From contig JBCBNV010000003.1 in NCBI GenBank assembly GCA_039821605.1, forward strand, positions 1 through 64,000: DNA of 64,000 bases. The letters are read 5' to 3'. Numbering within the stretch: position 1 is the stretch's first letter; every line of letters starts with the position of its first letter. The position numbers and the translations under genes were made by a program. This document shows, one piece after another, positions 8,788-15,939 of this stretch. The notes under the pieces are model-generated. The model searched no databases and was not told the origin of the DNA. It saw only the letters and a program-made list of their open reading frames with translations. Source of the stretch: CALBPI01 sp039821605. Its GTDB lineage: Bacteria > Pseudomonadota > Gammaproteobacteria > Steroidobacterales > Woeseiaceae.

Positions 8788-10056
8788 ATGTCGATTGACC
8801 GACTGTCCGACTCCGGAATCATCAAGATTGCGGGTAGCTCACCGCACCTCGATGCGCTTGCGACGCTCGCAAGCGATCTCAGCGTGCGCGAGCGCGGCAG
8901 TCTCGTCGAGCTCGAACGCCGACTCCACGATGCCTGGGCACTGGGCGCCAACACGATCCTGAGTTGGAGCCACCACCCGCAGGGCATCTGCCTGCTCGTG
9001 GTGCCCCACTACGCGCTGGCCGAGTACACGGCAACCCCCGCCGGCGGTGACCGGCCCTGGCGCCCCTCGGAGCGTTTCATCACTGAATTGATTTCGGGTC
9101 ACGCGCACCTGACAGTCTCGCAACTCTCCAAGGTGGCCCGCCTGCTCGATGTCGAGCCACGGGTCATTGCCCTGCGCGATCGACTCTCCGACACCGAAAT
9201 GGAGTCGCGCCTCATCGAGGCCATGGTCAAGCGTTACGGCGTGAATTACGTTGAGAGACGTGCCGTCGCGTTGTTCGACATCGTCGGCTTCAGCCTGTTG
9301 AGCCCGTTCGAGCAAATGACCCAGCTCAACAGCCTGTCCCACTCGCTCAACGCGGCGCACAGCAAGCTACTCGACCGGGAGATCGGTGTGAGCTTTGCGC
9401 GCTCATCGAGCGGTGACGGGTTCTACATCTGGAACCGCGACCGCGGCGAGTCGCCCAACGTCAACCTCTATCACTTCATGCAGCTCGTGCTTGCGGACAA
9501 TGCCATTGCCCGCAGCAAGGCCGTTGCGCGATCCGTGCCCTTGCTGCGAACAGCCTTCCACATCGGCAGCTGCTACGAATTCCACCAGTCAGACGGACTC
9601 AACCCGACGACTCACGACTACATCGTGGGCGATGTCACCGTGGAGCTTGCACGGATGATCGAACGCACGGTGCCGGGCCAGATCGTCGTGGGTGCCTTTG
9701 AAACCTGCGACACGGCGCCCGAGAACGCGGCCGACTGCGAAGCGATCCGGTTCGTCGAACACACACGCCGCAACCTGACGCGGCTCGAGGGTATGGAGTT
9801 GTCTGGTGAGCGCGTCACGTCGATCAAGTGTTACCTGACGGGCGAACGTTGCGCGGATGGGCGTTTCTCGATCCGCAAGTTGCTCATCAACGACAAGCAC
9901 GGCCTGTCACGTTACGTGTACAACGCAAAGGTCAATATTCACCGCCACCAGGCAGAGCCCATACTGCTGGGTATCGAAGACCGCATCCTGCGCGAAGACG
10001 ACTTCTCGGCGCAAACCGCCGAAATGATCTACATCCCCTACGAACAGCACGCCTAA
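8788..10056 (+). CDS. Degenerate class III nucleotidyl cyclase-like protein
   Basis: I chose the ATG at 8788 (422 aa) because GAGGA lies 8 nt upstream; an in-frame start at 8746 has no such site. Residues 1-150 are a region of unknown fold. Residues 158-310 resemble a cyclase homology domain: F-D-I-V-G-F-S with the first metal Asp (D164), S-G-D-G-F-Y-I-W with the second (D210), and G-D-V-T-V-E-L-A-R at 281-289, which aligns with the canonical G-D-x-V-N-x-A-A-R block. There the transition-state Asn is Val while the Arg is kept, so activity on ATP or GTP is doubtful. It may be a sensor or a non-canonical cyclase. It is a single gene, divergent from the lyase operon, and faces the tRNA-Pro terminator. 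Confidence 0.72.
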   Translation: MSIDRLSDSGIIKIAGSSPHLDALATLASDLSVRERGSLVELERRLHDAWALGANTILSWSHHPQGICLLVVPHYALAEYTATPAGGDRPWRPSERFITELISGHAHLTVSQLSKVARLLDVEPRVIALRDRLSDTEMESRLIEAMVKRYGVNYVERRAVALFDIVGFSLLSPFEQMTQLNSLSHSLNAAHSKLLDREIGVSFARSSSGDGFYIWNRDRGESPNVNLYHFMQLVLADNAIARSKAVARSVPLLRTAFHIGSCYEFHQSDGLNPTTHDYIVGDVTVELARMIERTVPGQIVVGAFETCDTAPENAADCEAIRFVEHTRRNLTRLEGMELSGERVTSIKCYLTGERCADGRFSIRKLLINDKHGLSRYVYNAKVNIHRHQAEPILLGIEDRILREDDFSAQTAEMIYIPYEQHA

Positions 10057-10075
10057 TCGCGCGGCGCCCGGCCAC

Positions 10076-10101
10076 AAAAAAACCCGGCACAAGGCCGGGT
10101 T
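10076..10101 (-). terminator. Rho-independent terminator after tRNA-Pro
   Basis: On the minus strand an 8-bp stem (AACCCGGC paired with GCCGGGTT) is followed by a run of T (A7 at 10076-10082 on the plus strand). It ends the infC-to-tRNA-Pro transcription unit. The converging cyclase-like gene stops 19 bp away. Confidence 0.85.
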
Positions 10102-10109
10102 CGAAAAAA

Positions 10110-10187
<78 letters not shown>

Positions 10188-10227
10188 ACCGATATAACTT
10201 TAAGAATGTAAGCTAAGGGGTTGTTTC

Positions 10228-10584
10228 TTAGCGTCTTAGCAACTTCAGAATTTCGTCCAGTTCGACGCGCATCTGGCGAATGAGCTGCTGGCTCTGACTG
10301 ACGTCCGACTTGGCCTCTTCGCCGGTAAGCTGCTGCCGTGCGCCGCCAATCGTGAAGCCCTGATCATAGAGCAAACTGCGGATCTGGCGAATCACCAGCA
10401 CGTCCTGGCGCTGGTAGTAGCGCCGGTTACCCCGTCTCTTGACGGGTTTGAGCTGCGGAAATTCCTGTTCCCAGTAGCGAAGCACATGGGGCTTCACGGC
10501 ACAGAGGTCGCTGACTTCGCCGATGGTGAAATAGCGCTTGCCGGGAATCGGGGGAAGTTCGTCGTTATTTCCCGGTTCCAGCAT
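10228..10584 (-). CDS. MerR-family transcriptional regulator (ihfA-linked type)
   Basis: A 118-residue protein with an N-terminal winged helix-turn-helix of MerR type at about residues 18-85: Y-F-T-I-G-E-V-S, then V-L-R-Y-W-E, then R-R-Y-Y-Q-R-Q-D-V. A short C-terminal coiled segment follows. It lacks the cysteine cluster of metal-sensing members. The start overlaps the end of ihfA by 20 nt, so translation is probably coupled. Genes of this subtype regularly follow ihfA in gammaproteobacteria; their targets are not known to me. Effector binding cannot be predicted from so short a C-terminal part. Confidence 0.9.
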   Translation of the reverse strand: MLEPGNNDELPPIPGKRYFTIGEVSDLCAVKPHVLRYWEQEFPQLKPVKRRGNRRYYQRQDVLVIRQIRSLLYDQGFTIGGARQQLTGEEAKSDVSQSQQLIRQMRVELDEILKLLRR

Positions 10585-10864
10585 AAGCCTCTACTCGTGA
10601 TTTCAGTTTCTGCCCCGGACGAAACGTGACGACGCGCCGTGCCGAAATCGGGATCTCTTCACCCGTCTTCGGATTACGGCCTGGCCGTTCGTTCTTGTCG
10701 CGCAGATCAAAGTTGCCAAAACCCGAGAGTTTGACTTGCTCGCCCACAGCGAGCGACGAACGCAGTTCCTCGAAGAAGAGGTCTACGAGTTCACGTGCTT
10801 CGCGCTTGTTGAGACCCAGCTCGTTAAAGAGCGAGTCCGCCATATCCGCTTTCGTGAGTGCCAC
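10565..10864 (-). CDS. ihfA: Integration host factor subunit alpha
   Basis: IHF-alpha, 99 residues, partners with IHF-beta (ihfB at 21227) to bend DNA sharply at specific sites. The HU/IHF fold is clear: N-terminal helices starting M-A-L-T-K-A-D-M, then G-F-G-N-F, and the DNA-binding beta arm R-N-P-K-T-G-E-E-I-P-I. The proline at the tip that intercalates is present. It begins 6 bp after the pheT stop and ends overlapping the merR-type gene. This pheS-pheT-ihfA order is the standard gammaproteobacterial arrangement, which supports alpha over HU or beta. Confidence 0.97.
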   Translation of the reverse strand: MALTKADMADSLFNELGLNKREARELVDLFFEELRSSLAVGEQVKLSGFGNFDLRDKNERPGRNPKTGEEIPISARRVVTFRPGQKLKSRVEAYAGTGK

Positions 10865-10870
10865 CGCGTC

Positions 10871-13231
10871 TTATTCTCTTAGTTTTGCGCCATGGTCGCG
10901 TTGCAGTGCCTGGACAATGGCAGCCACCGTCGCGTCGGTTTCAGTGTCCGTTAGGGTGCGCGAGGAATCCTGCAAAATCAAGCCTAAAGCAACGCTTTTT
11001 AGCCCGGGTTCTACTCCTTTGCCGCGGTAGATATCGAATATGCGAACGGATTGCAGCAACGCACCACCCGCCCCCGCGGCCGAGTCCGTGAGCGCCTGCG
11101 CATCGATGCTGTCGTCCACCAGAACCGCGAGGTCGCGTCGAACGCCCGGGAACCGCGATATCGGCGCTGTTCGCGTCACGTTCGCTGCAAGACCCCCTTC
11201 GAAATCGAGCTCGAACACCACACAGGGCACGTCGATATCCGACGCCTGCGCGACGCGCGGGTGCAGCGCCCCGATGAGGCCTACGCGCGAGCCGTTGCGG
11301 TGGATCTCGGCAGACTGCCCGGGGTGCAGGGCGGCAATCGAAGTCCGCACGAATGAGAACTCCGGAGCGGCGCCCGAAAGCGCGATAAGCGCCTCGATAT
11401 CGGCCTTTATGTCAAAGAAGTCGACGCCGTCGGCGCCCGCAGCCCACTGCTCGGGCAGGCGCCGCCCCGCGGCGATGCCCGCAAGTACCAGCCGCTCGCC
11501 CGCAGCCTCGAAGACGTGGCCGAGTTCAAACAGGCGAACCCGGTCGCGTTGGCGGGCCAGGTTATGCGCGGCCGCCGCCGCGAGCCCGGGCAGCATCGTG
11601 CCACGCATGACGGACAGCTCCCGGGAGAGCGGATTAGCAAGCGTCGGACCCGGCGCACCCGTATCCCAGCGCGCGTGTTGTTCAGGGTCTACGAAGCTGT
11701 AACAAATCGCCTCGTTGTAGCCACGCGCCGCGAGTGTGTCGCGAACGCGGGCCGGAGCGATGCGCCCTTCACTATCGGGTGCCAGCGCCACCTCGGAGTA
11801 CGCGCGCCGCGCGGGAATCCGGTCGTACCCGTAGACACGCGCGACCTCTTCGATGAGGTCTTCCTCGATGGCGATGTCGTAGCGGTAGCTGGGTGGCGTG
11901 ACCTGCCATCCACCTTCCGTCCGCGTCGCCTTGAAACCCAGACGCAAGAAGATGTCATCGACCGTGTCTGCTGCGACAGCATGTCCCAGCAGCTTGTCGA
12001 GGCGCGCCTGGCGCAGCCCGACATCGGCGCGTGCGGGCAGATGCGCGCTGTCCACAAGATCGATGAGCGGGCTCGCACGACCACCGGCGATGTCCAGCAG
12101 CAGGTTAGCGGCACGCGCCTGTGCACGCGCGTGGCCCATCGGGTCCACGCCGCGCTCGAAGCGCAGAGAGGCATCCGTGTGCAAGCCGTATCGGCGCGCC
12201 TGACCGGCCATCGCCGCGGGCGTGAACAAGGCGGCCTCAAACACGATGTTGCGTGTGTTCTCGTCGACCCCGGTCGAGGCGCCGCCCATGATCCCGGCGA
12301 GCCCGATTGGCCCACTGTCGTCGCAGATCAGCAGCGTATCGTTGTCGGCTTCGATCTCGCGCTCGTCAAGCAGTGTCAGCCGCTCGCCGGATTGTGCCAA
12401 CCGCACATTGATGTCGCCCTGGAGCTTGTCGAGATCGTAGGCGTGCATGGGCTGGCCGTACTCGAGCATCACGTAGTTGGTGATGTCGACGACGGGGTGG
12501 ATCGCGCGGATCCCGCTGCGGCGCAGACGCTCGACCATCCAAAGCGGCGTCGCCGCCTCCGCGTCGATACCCTCGATCACGCGCAGCGTGAAGCGCGGTA
12601 CGCGCTCGGCGTCGTCGACGCGCGCAGAAAAGTCGTGCTGTGCGGATTCCGGCACCTCACTGACGGGCGGTTCATCGAGCTGATCGCCCATGAAGGTTGC
12701 AACCTCGCGCGCAATACCGAGCACGGAGAAGCAGTCACCGCGGTTGGGCGTCAGGTCAACGTCGATGACGTCGTCCGGCAGCTCCAGCGCCTCGGTAAGC
12801 GGCGTGCCCGGCGTAATCGTCGCGGGCAGCTCGAGGATGCCGTCGTGGTCCTCGCCCAGTTCAAGTTCGCGTACGGAGCACAGCATGCCGTGCGAGGTCA
12901 CGCCCCGCAGCTTGGACTTGCGAATCTTCAGGCCACCGGGCAGCACGGTGCCGATGCGGGCCACAGCAACCCCCATGCCCGCCCGGACGTTAGGTGCGCC
13001 ACAGACGATCTCAAGCGTCGCCTCGCCGTCATTGACCTGGGCCACTGAGAGTCGGTCAGCATCAGGATGCTGAGAAACCTCGGTGACGTGGCCAACGACT
13101 ACGCCTTCGGCGGCGGAAATCGCTTCGGAGCCGTCGACTTCGAGCCCGGCCAGCGTCAGGCGTTCGAGCACGGGCTCGAGTTCGATGTCACGGCCCAGCC
13201 AGTGCTCGAGCCAGCGGCGGGAAAACTTCAT
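10871..13231 (-). CDS. pheT: Phenylalanyl-tRNA synthetase beta subunit
   Basis: PheT, 786 residues, forms the alpha2-beta2 synthetase with PheS and carries tRNA-binding and editing functions. Visible are the N-terminal M-K-F-S-R-R-W-L start, a Trbp-type OB domain at about 40-150 (V-V-G-H-V-T-E-V-x-x-H-P-D-A-D), B3/B4 editing and B5 regions, and the C-terminal ferredoxin-like anticodon-binding domain (about 690-785, S-R-F-P-G-V-R-R-D-L). Length matches the family. The start overlaps the pheS stop by 4 nt, and ihfA begins 6 bp downstream. Confidence 0.97.
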   Translation of the reverse strand: MKFSRRWLEHWLGRDIELEPVLERLTLAGLEVDGSEAISAAEGVVVGHVTEVSQHPDADRLSVAQVNDGEATLEIVCGAPNVRAGMGVAVARIGTVLPGGLKIRKSKLRGVTSHGMLCSVRELELGEDHDGILELPATITPGTPLTEALELPDDVIDVDLTPNRGDCFSVLGIAREVATFMGDQLDEPPVSEVPESAQHDFSARVDDAERVPRFTLRVIEGIDAEAATPLWMVERLRRSGIRAIHPVVDITNYVMLEYGQPMHAYDLDKLQGDINVRLAQSGERLTLLDEREIEADNDTLLICDDSGPIGLAGIMGGASTGVDENTRNIVFEAALFTPAAMAGQARRYGLHTDASLRFERGVDPMGHARAQARAANLLLDIAGGRASPLIDLVDSAHLPARADVGLRQARLDKLLGHAVAADTVDDIFLRLGFKATRTEGGWQVTPPSYRYDIAIEEDLIEEVARVYGYDRIPARRAYSEVALAPDSEGRIAPARVRDTLAARGYNEAICYSFVDPEQHARWDTGAPGPTLANPLSRELSVMRGTMLPGLAAAAAHNLARQRDRVRLFELGHVFEAAGERLVLAGIAAGRRLPEQWAAGADGVDFFDIKADIEALIALSGAAPEFSFVRTSIAALHPGQSAEIHRNGSRVGLIGALHPRVAQASDIDVPCVVFELDFEGGLAANVTRTAPISRFPGVRRDLAVLVDDSIDAQALTDSAAGAGGALLQSVRIFDIYRGKGVEPGLKSVALGLILQDSSRTLTDTETDATVAAIVQALQRDHGAKLRE

Positions 13232-14211
13232 CGGAACTGTTCCAGCAGTTTGAGATCATTCTCGAACAGCATGCGCAGATCCGGGATGCCGTAGCGAAGC
13301 ATCGCCATGCGCTCGATACCAATACCGAATGCGTAGCCGCCGTACGCTTCCGGGTCGACGCCAACGTTACTGAGCACATTTGGGTGCACCATGCCGCAGC
13401 CCAGGATTTCCAGCCAGCGACCATCATCCATGAGCACATCGACCTCGGCCGAGGGTTCCGTGAATGGGAAGTACGAAGGGCGGAAGCGAAGCTTCGCCTC
13501 GCGCTCGAAGAACCGCTCCACGAATTCATGCAACACCGACTTCAGGTTCGCGAAGCTGATGTCGCGGTCAATGACCAGACCCTCCACTTGATGGAACATC
13601 GGTGTGTGCGTCTGGTCGGAGTCGCAGCGGTAGACGCGCCCCGGGCAGACGATGCGAATTGGCACGCCCTCGTCGCGCATACTGCGAATCTGCGTCGGCG
13701 AGGTGTGCGTACGCAGCAGTCGGCCATCGCCGAAATAGAAGGTGTCGTGCATCGCGCGCGCGGGATGATTTTCGGGAATGTTGAGCGCCGTGAAGTTGTG
13801 GAAATCGTCCTCGATCTCCGGGCCCTGGCGAATCCCGAAACCCGCACCCGCGAAGATGGCCTCGATGCGCCGCCGCGCCAGCGTCACGGGGTGCAGGCTG
13901 CCCTGGCGCGTGGCACGACCGGGCAGTGTGATATCGATGCGCTCCGCATCGAGCCGCGCGTCGATCGCAGATGCATTGAGTACATCGGCGCGCGCGTCGA
14001 TGGCCGCTGCGACGGCCTGTTTTACGGCATTGATGCGTTGACCCGCGGCGGGACGCTCGGACGGGTCGAGCTGGCCCAGCGTCTTGAGCAGCGCCGTAAG
14101 CTCGCCCTTCTTGCCCAGCAGTGCGACGCGCACGGCTTCGAGCGCCGCCACATCTGCTGCGGCATCAACCCGTGCCATCGCTGTTTGCTGCAGTGCGTCT
14201 AGATCCTGCAC
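13228..14211 (-). CDS. pheS: Phenylalanyl-tRNA synthetase alpha subunit
   Basis: PheS, 327 residues, is the catalytic subunit charging tRNA-Phe. An N-terminal coiled-coil arm (1-90) precedes the class II catalytic core. The core shows H-P-V-T-L and G-P-E-I-E-D-D-F-H-N-F, motif 2 around C-P-G-R-V-Y-R-C-D, and motif 3 near the C-terminus (A-F-G-I-G-I-E-R). The start is GTG at 14211, with a G-rich stretch about 8 nt upstream. It overlaps pheT by 4 nt. The 68-bp spacer to rplT holds a strong two-tier hairpin (14230-14265). Confidence 0.97.
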   Translation of the reverse strand: MQDLDALQQTAMARVDAAADVAALEAVRVALLGKKGELTALLKTLGQLDPSERPAAGQRINAVKQAVAAAIDARADVLNASAIDARLDAERIDITLPGRATRQGSLHPVTLARRRIEAIFAGAGFGIRQGPEIEDDFHNFTALNIPENHPARAMHDTFYFGDGRLLRTHTSPTQIRSMRDEGVPIRIVCPGRVYRCDSDQTHTPMFHQVEGLVIDRDISFANLKSVLHEFVERFFEREAKLRFRPSYFPFTEPSAEVDVLMDDGRWLEILGCGMVHPNVLSNVGVDPEAYGGYAFGIGIERMAMLRYGIPDLRMLFENDLKLLEQFR

Positions 14212-14229
14212 CGGGATGCCCCCATGACA

Positions 14230-14265
14230 ACCGTGTGGCCGGCGTTACCGCCGGCCAGGCACGGT
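14230..14265 (-). promoter_or_regulatory. Two-tier hairpin upstream of pheS
   Basis: On the minus strand ACCGTG pairs with CACGGT, enclosing TGGCCGGCG paired with CGCCGGCCA around a 4-nt loop. That gives 15 base pairs with a 2-nt bulge. No U-tract follows, so it is not an ordinary terminator. It ends about 18 nt before the pheS GTG and could affect attenuation, mRNA processing or ribosome access. The mechanism is inference. Confidence 0.6.
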
Positions 14266-14279
14266 GCGTCTGAACTGGT

Positions 14280-14639
14280 TCAGGAGGCCAGTGCCGCTTT
14301 CGCCTGCTCCGCCAGCGCCGTAAAGCTCTCGGGCTGGTGAACTGCGAGGTCGGCAAGTACCTTGCGATCGATCTCGATCTCGGCCTTGTTCAGGCCATCG
14401 ATCATGCGGCTGTAGGACAAGCCGTTGATCCGGGCCGCCGCGTTGATGCGTGCGATCCAGAGGCGACGGAACTCGCGTTTGCGCGTGCGACGGTCGCGGT
14501 AGGCGTACTGACCGGCCTTGATGACCGCCTGCTTTGCGACCTTGAAGGTCTTGCGGCGGGCGCCGTAGTAGCCCTTGGCCTTGCCAAGAATTTTCTTGTG
14601 ACGTGCCTTGGCGATAACGCCACGTTTGACTCGTGCCAT
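14280..14639 (-). CDS. rplT: 50S ribosomal protein L20
   Basis: L20, 119 residues, binds 23S rRNA early in large-subunit assembly and in several bacteria represses its own operon. The start M-A-R-V-K-R-G-V, the highly basic N-terminal extension (A-R-H-K-K-I-L-x-x-A-K-G-Y-Y-G-A-R) and the globular C-terminal part (I-N-A-A-A-R) are typical. A good GGAGG Shine-Dalgarno lies upstream of the ATG. It sits 12 bp after rpmI in the infC operon. Confidence 0.98.
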   Translation of the reverse strand: MARVKRGVIAKARHKKILGKAKGYYGARRKTFKVAKQAVIKAGQYAYRDRRTRKREFRRLWIARINAAARINGLSYSRMIDGLNKAEIEIDRKVLADLAVHQPESFTALAEQAKAALAS

Positions 14640-14651
14640 GTCAGATCCTCC

Positions 14652-14849
14652 TTAGCTGAACGGCAGCATGCGACGAACTGACTTAACGTCCGCCTCGGCG
14701 ACCTGCAGGGTGTTGCCCAGCTGACGCTTACGCTTGCTGCTCTTCTTGGTGAGGATGTGGTTCAGGTGCGACTGGGCGCGCTTGAAGCCGCCTTTGCCCG
14801 TCCTGCGGAAGCGCTTCGCGGCGCCCCGATTGGTCTTGAGTTTCGACAT
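14652..14849 (-). CDS. rpmI: 50S ribosomal protein L35
   Basis: L35, 65 residues, is a small basic large-subunit protein. Its sequence M-S-K-L-K-T-N-R-G-A-A-K-R-F and the H-I-L-T-K-K-S-x-K-R-K-R-Q-L block are diagnostic. It is the middle member of infC-rpmI-rplT. The 185-bp spacer between infC and rpmI is unusually long for this operon. It carries a tandem repeat (15005-15038) and a hairpin GGCGGT/ACCGCC (14957-14974), in the place where L20 binds its leader in E. coli. Confidence 0.97.
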   Translation of the reverse strand: MSKLKTNRGAAKRFRRTGKGGFKRAQSHLNHILTKKSSKRKRQLGNTLQVAEADVKSVRRMLPFS

Positions 14850-14956
14850 TGCTGTCTCCTTCGTTTATGGCCAGTTCGCGCAATCGGTTGGTCCGTTCGC
14901 TGCTGGCGAGACACCGCGGTGCCTGCTTGTGGTCTGTTTGTACCCGGCCTGGTTAA

Positions 14957-14974
14957 GGCGGTGGCCGGACCGCC
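14957..14974 (-). promoter_or_regulatory. Hairpin in the infC-rpmI spacer
   Basis: A 6-bp perfect stem, GGCGGT with ACCGCC, closes a 6-nt loop 107 nt before the rpmI ATG. It has no U-tract. Position is compatible with the L20-responsive leader known in E. coli, but I could not match the pseudoknot by eye. Confidence 0.4.
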
Positions 14975-15004
14975 ATGAAACTGTTTGTGTCAGTGCTACT
15001 GAAT

Positions 15005-15038
15005 TAGAACTTGTTTACTAATAGAACTTCTTTACTAA
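15005..15038 (-). repeat. Tandem 17-bp direct repeat at the infC stop codon
   Basis: Two adjacent units read TTAGTAAAGAAGTTCTA and TTAGTAAACAAGTTCTA on the minus strand, differing at one base. The first unit contains the infC stop and gives two consecutive stop codons, TAG TAA. The unit is far more AT-rich than its surroundings. It could be a replication-slippage product or a duplicated protein-binding site. Confidence 0.9.
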
Positions 15039-15553
15039 TGCTTTTTGGGCGCAATGACCATGATCATCTGTCGCCCTTCCATCTGCGGCATTTGCTCAAC
15101 CGTGCCGAGTTCAACCAGATCCTCCCGGACCCGTTTCAGTAGCTGTGCGCCGATCTCCTGGTGCGCCATCTCGCGGCCCCGAAAGCGCAGTGTCACTTTC
15201 GTCTTGTCGCCGTTCTCGAGGAACTGTGTCAGCTTGCGGAGCTTGACCTGGTAGTCGCCCTCCTCGGTGCCCGGCCGGAATTTGATTTCCTTGACCTGGG
15301 ACTGCTTCTGCTTGCGCTTCGCCGACTGGTTCTTCTTGTTCTGCTCGAACACGAACTTCCCGTAATCCATGATTCGGCAGACGGGTGGTTCTGCATTCGG
15401 GGACACCTCAACGAGGTCCATCGATTGTTCTCGGGCGAGTTGCAAAGCCTCGGCCACCGGCATAACACCAGCCTGTTCCCCGTCCTGGCGGATCACCCGG
15501 ACCTGGGCGGCCTGAATGTCGTCGTTGCGCCGTGCGCGTTTTCCGGCTGCGAT
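15035..15553 (-). CDS. infC: Translation initiation factor IF-3, ATC start
   Basis: IF-3 keeps ribosomal subunits apart and rejects wrong start codons. The 172-residue reading starts at ATC (15553), with a perfect AGGAGG 8 nt upstream. The protein then runs A-A-G-K-R-A-R-R-N-D-D, the usual IF-3 N-terminus. The family domains follow: V-R-V-I-x-x-D-G-E-Q-x-G-V, then C-R-I-M-D-Y-G-K-F, the basic linker, and the C-terminal E-I-K-F-R-P-G domain. In-frame ATG codons upstream would read through tRNA-Val and add about 86 residues foreign to the family. A non-AUG start fits the known IF-3 autoregulation, where IF-3 destabilises initiation on its own AUU/AUC codon. thrS, which usually precedes infC, is absent here. 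Confidence 0.93.
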   Translation of the reverse strand: MAAGKRARRNDDIQAAQVRVIRQDGEQAGVMPVAEALQLAREQSMDLVEVSPNAEPPVCRIMDYGKFVFEQNKKNQSAKRKQKQSQVKEIKFRPGTEEGDYQVKLRKLTQFLENGDKTKVTLRFRGREMAHQEIGAQLLKRVREDLVELGTVEQMPQMEGRQMIMVIAPKKH

Positions 15554-15699
15554 GAGCGTTTCCTCCTGCTGCTGCACATATCGTTCTTGCAGGCGTTTTC
15601 CACCCAAGCCTCGCGCTGAGTCTGAAAACGCACCGTCAAAAACGGAATAACGGGCCTCCAAGGCTGCGACGAACGCCGCCCTGAACACCCGAACCCGAA

Positions 15700-15728
15700 A
15701 TTGTAAGCTCACCGAAGGCCTCGGACAA
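15700..15728 (-). promoter_or_regulatory. Predicted sigma-70 promoter of the infC operon
   Basis: On the minus strand TTGTCC (15728-15723) is separated by exactly 17 bp from TACAAT (15705-15700). Transcription would begin near 15693, leaving a leader of about 140 nt before the infC ATC. It lies downstream of tRNA-Val, so the ribosomal operon need not depend on the tRNA promoter. Confidence 0.6.
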
Positions 15729-15774
15729 GCCCCTAAGTGCAGGAAAACCGGGGAAATTGGGAGCTTTGCGGCGG

Positions 15775-15849
15775 TGGTGGGCGATGGTGGTTTCGAACCA
15801 CCGACCTCCACGATGTCAACGTGGCGCTCTACCCCTGAGCTAATCGCCC
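15775..15849 (-). tRNA. tRNA-Val (anticodon GAC)
   Basis: A 75-nt cloverleaf: acceptor GGGCGAT/ATCGCCC, D stem GCTC/GAGC, anticodon stem CCACG/CGTGG with loop TTGACAT (anticodon GAC), T stem GGTGG/CCACC, and encoded CCA. It lies between uvrB and infC on the same strand, 90 bp after the uvrB stop, and occupies the place usually held by thrS. Confidence 0.96.
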
Positions 15850-15939
15850 CGCCGCGGCTCGGTCACGACCATGTCGCGACCGGGCGCGCGAGCTTAACGG
15901 ATTTCCCGCGCGATACCAAGCCCAGTGTTTTCGCGGGGT

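Noticed and set aside
15554..15811. ATG-started longer infC
   Set aside because: It would be translated from within tRNA-Val and across the predicted promoter, with residues foreign to IF-3.
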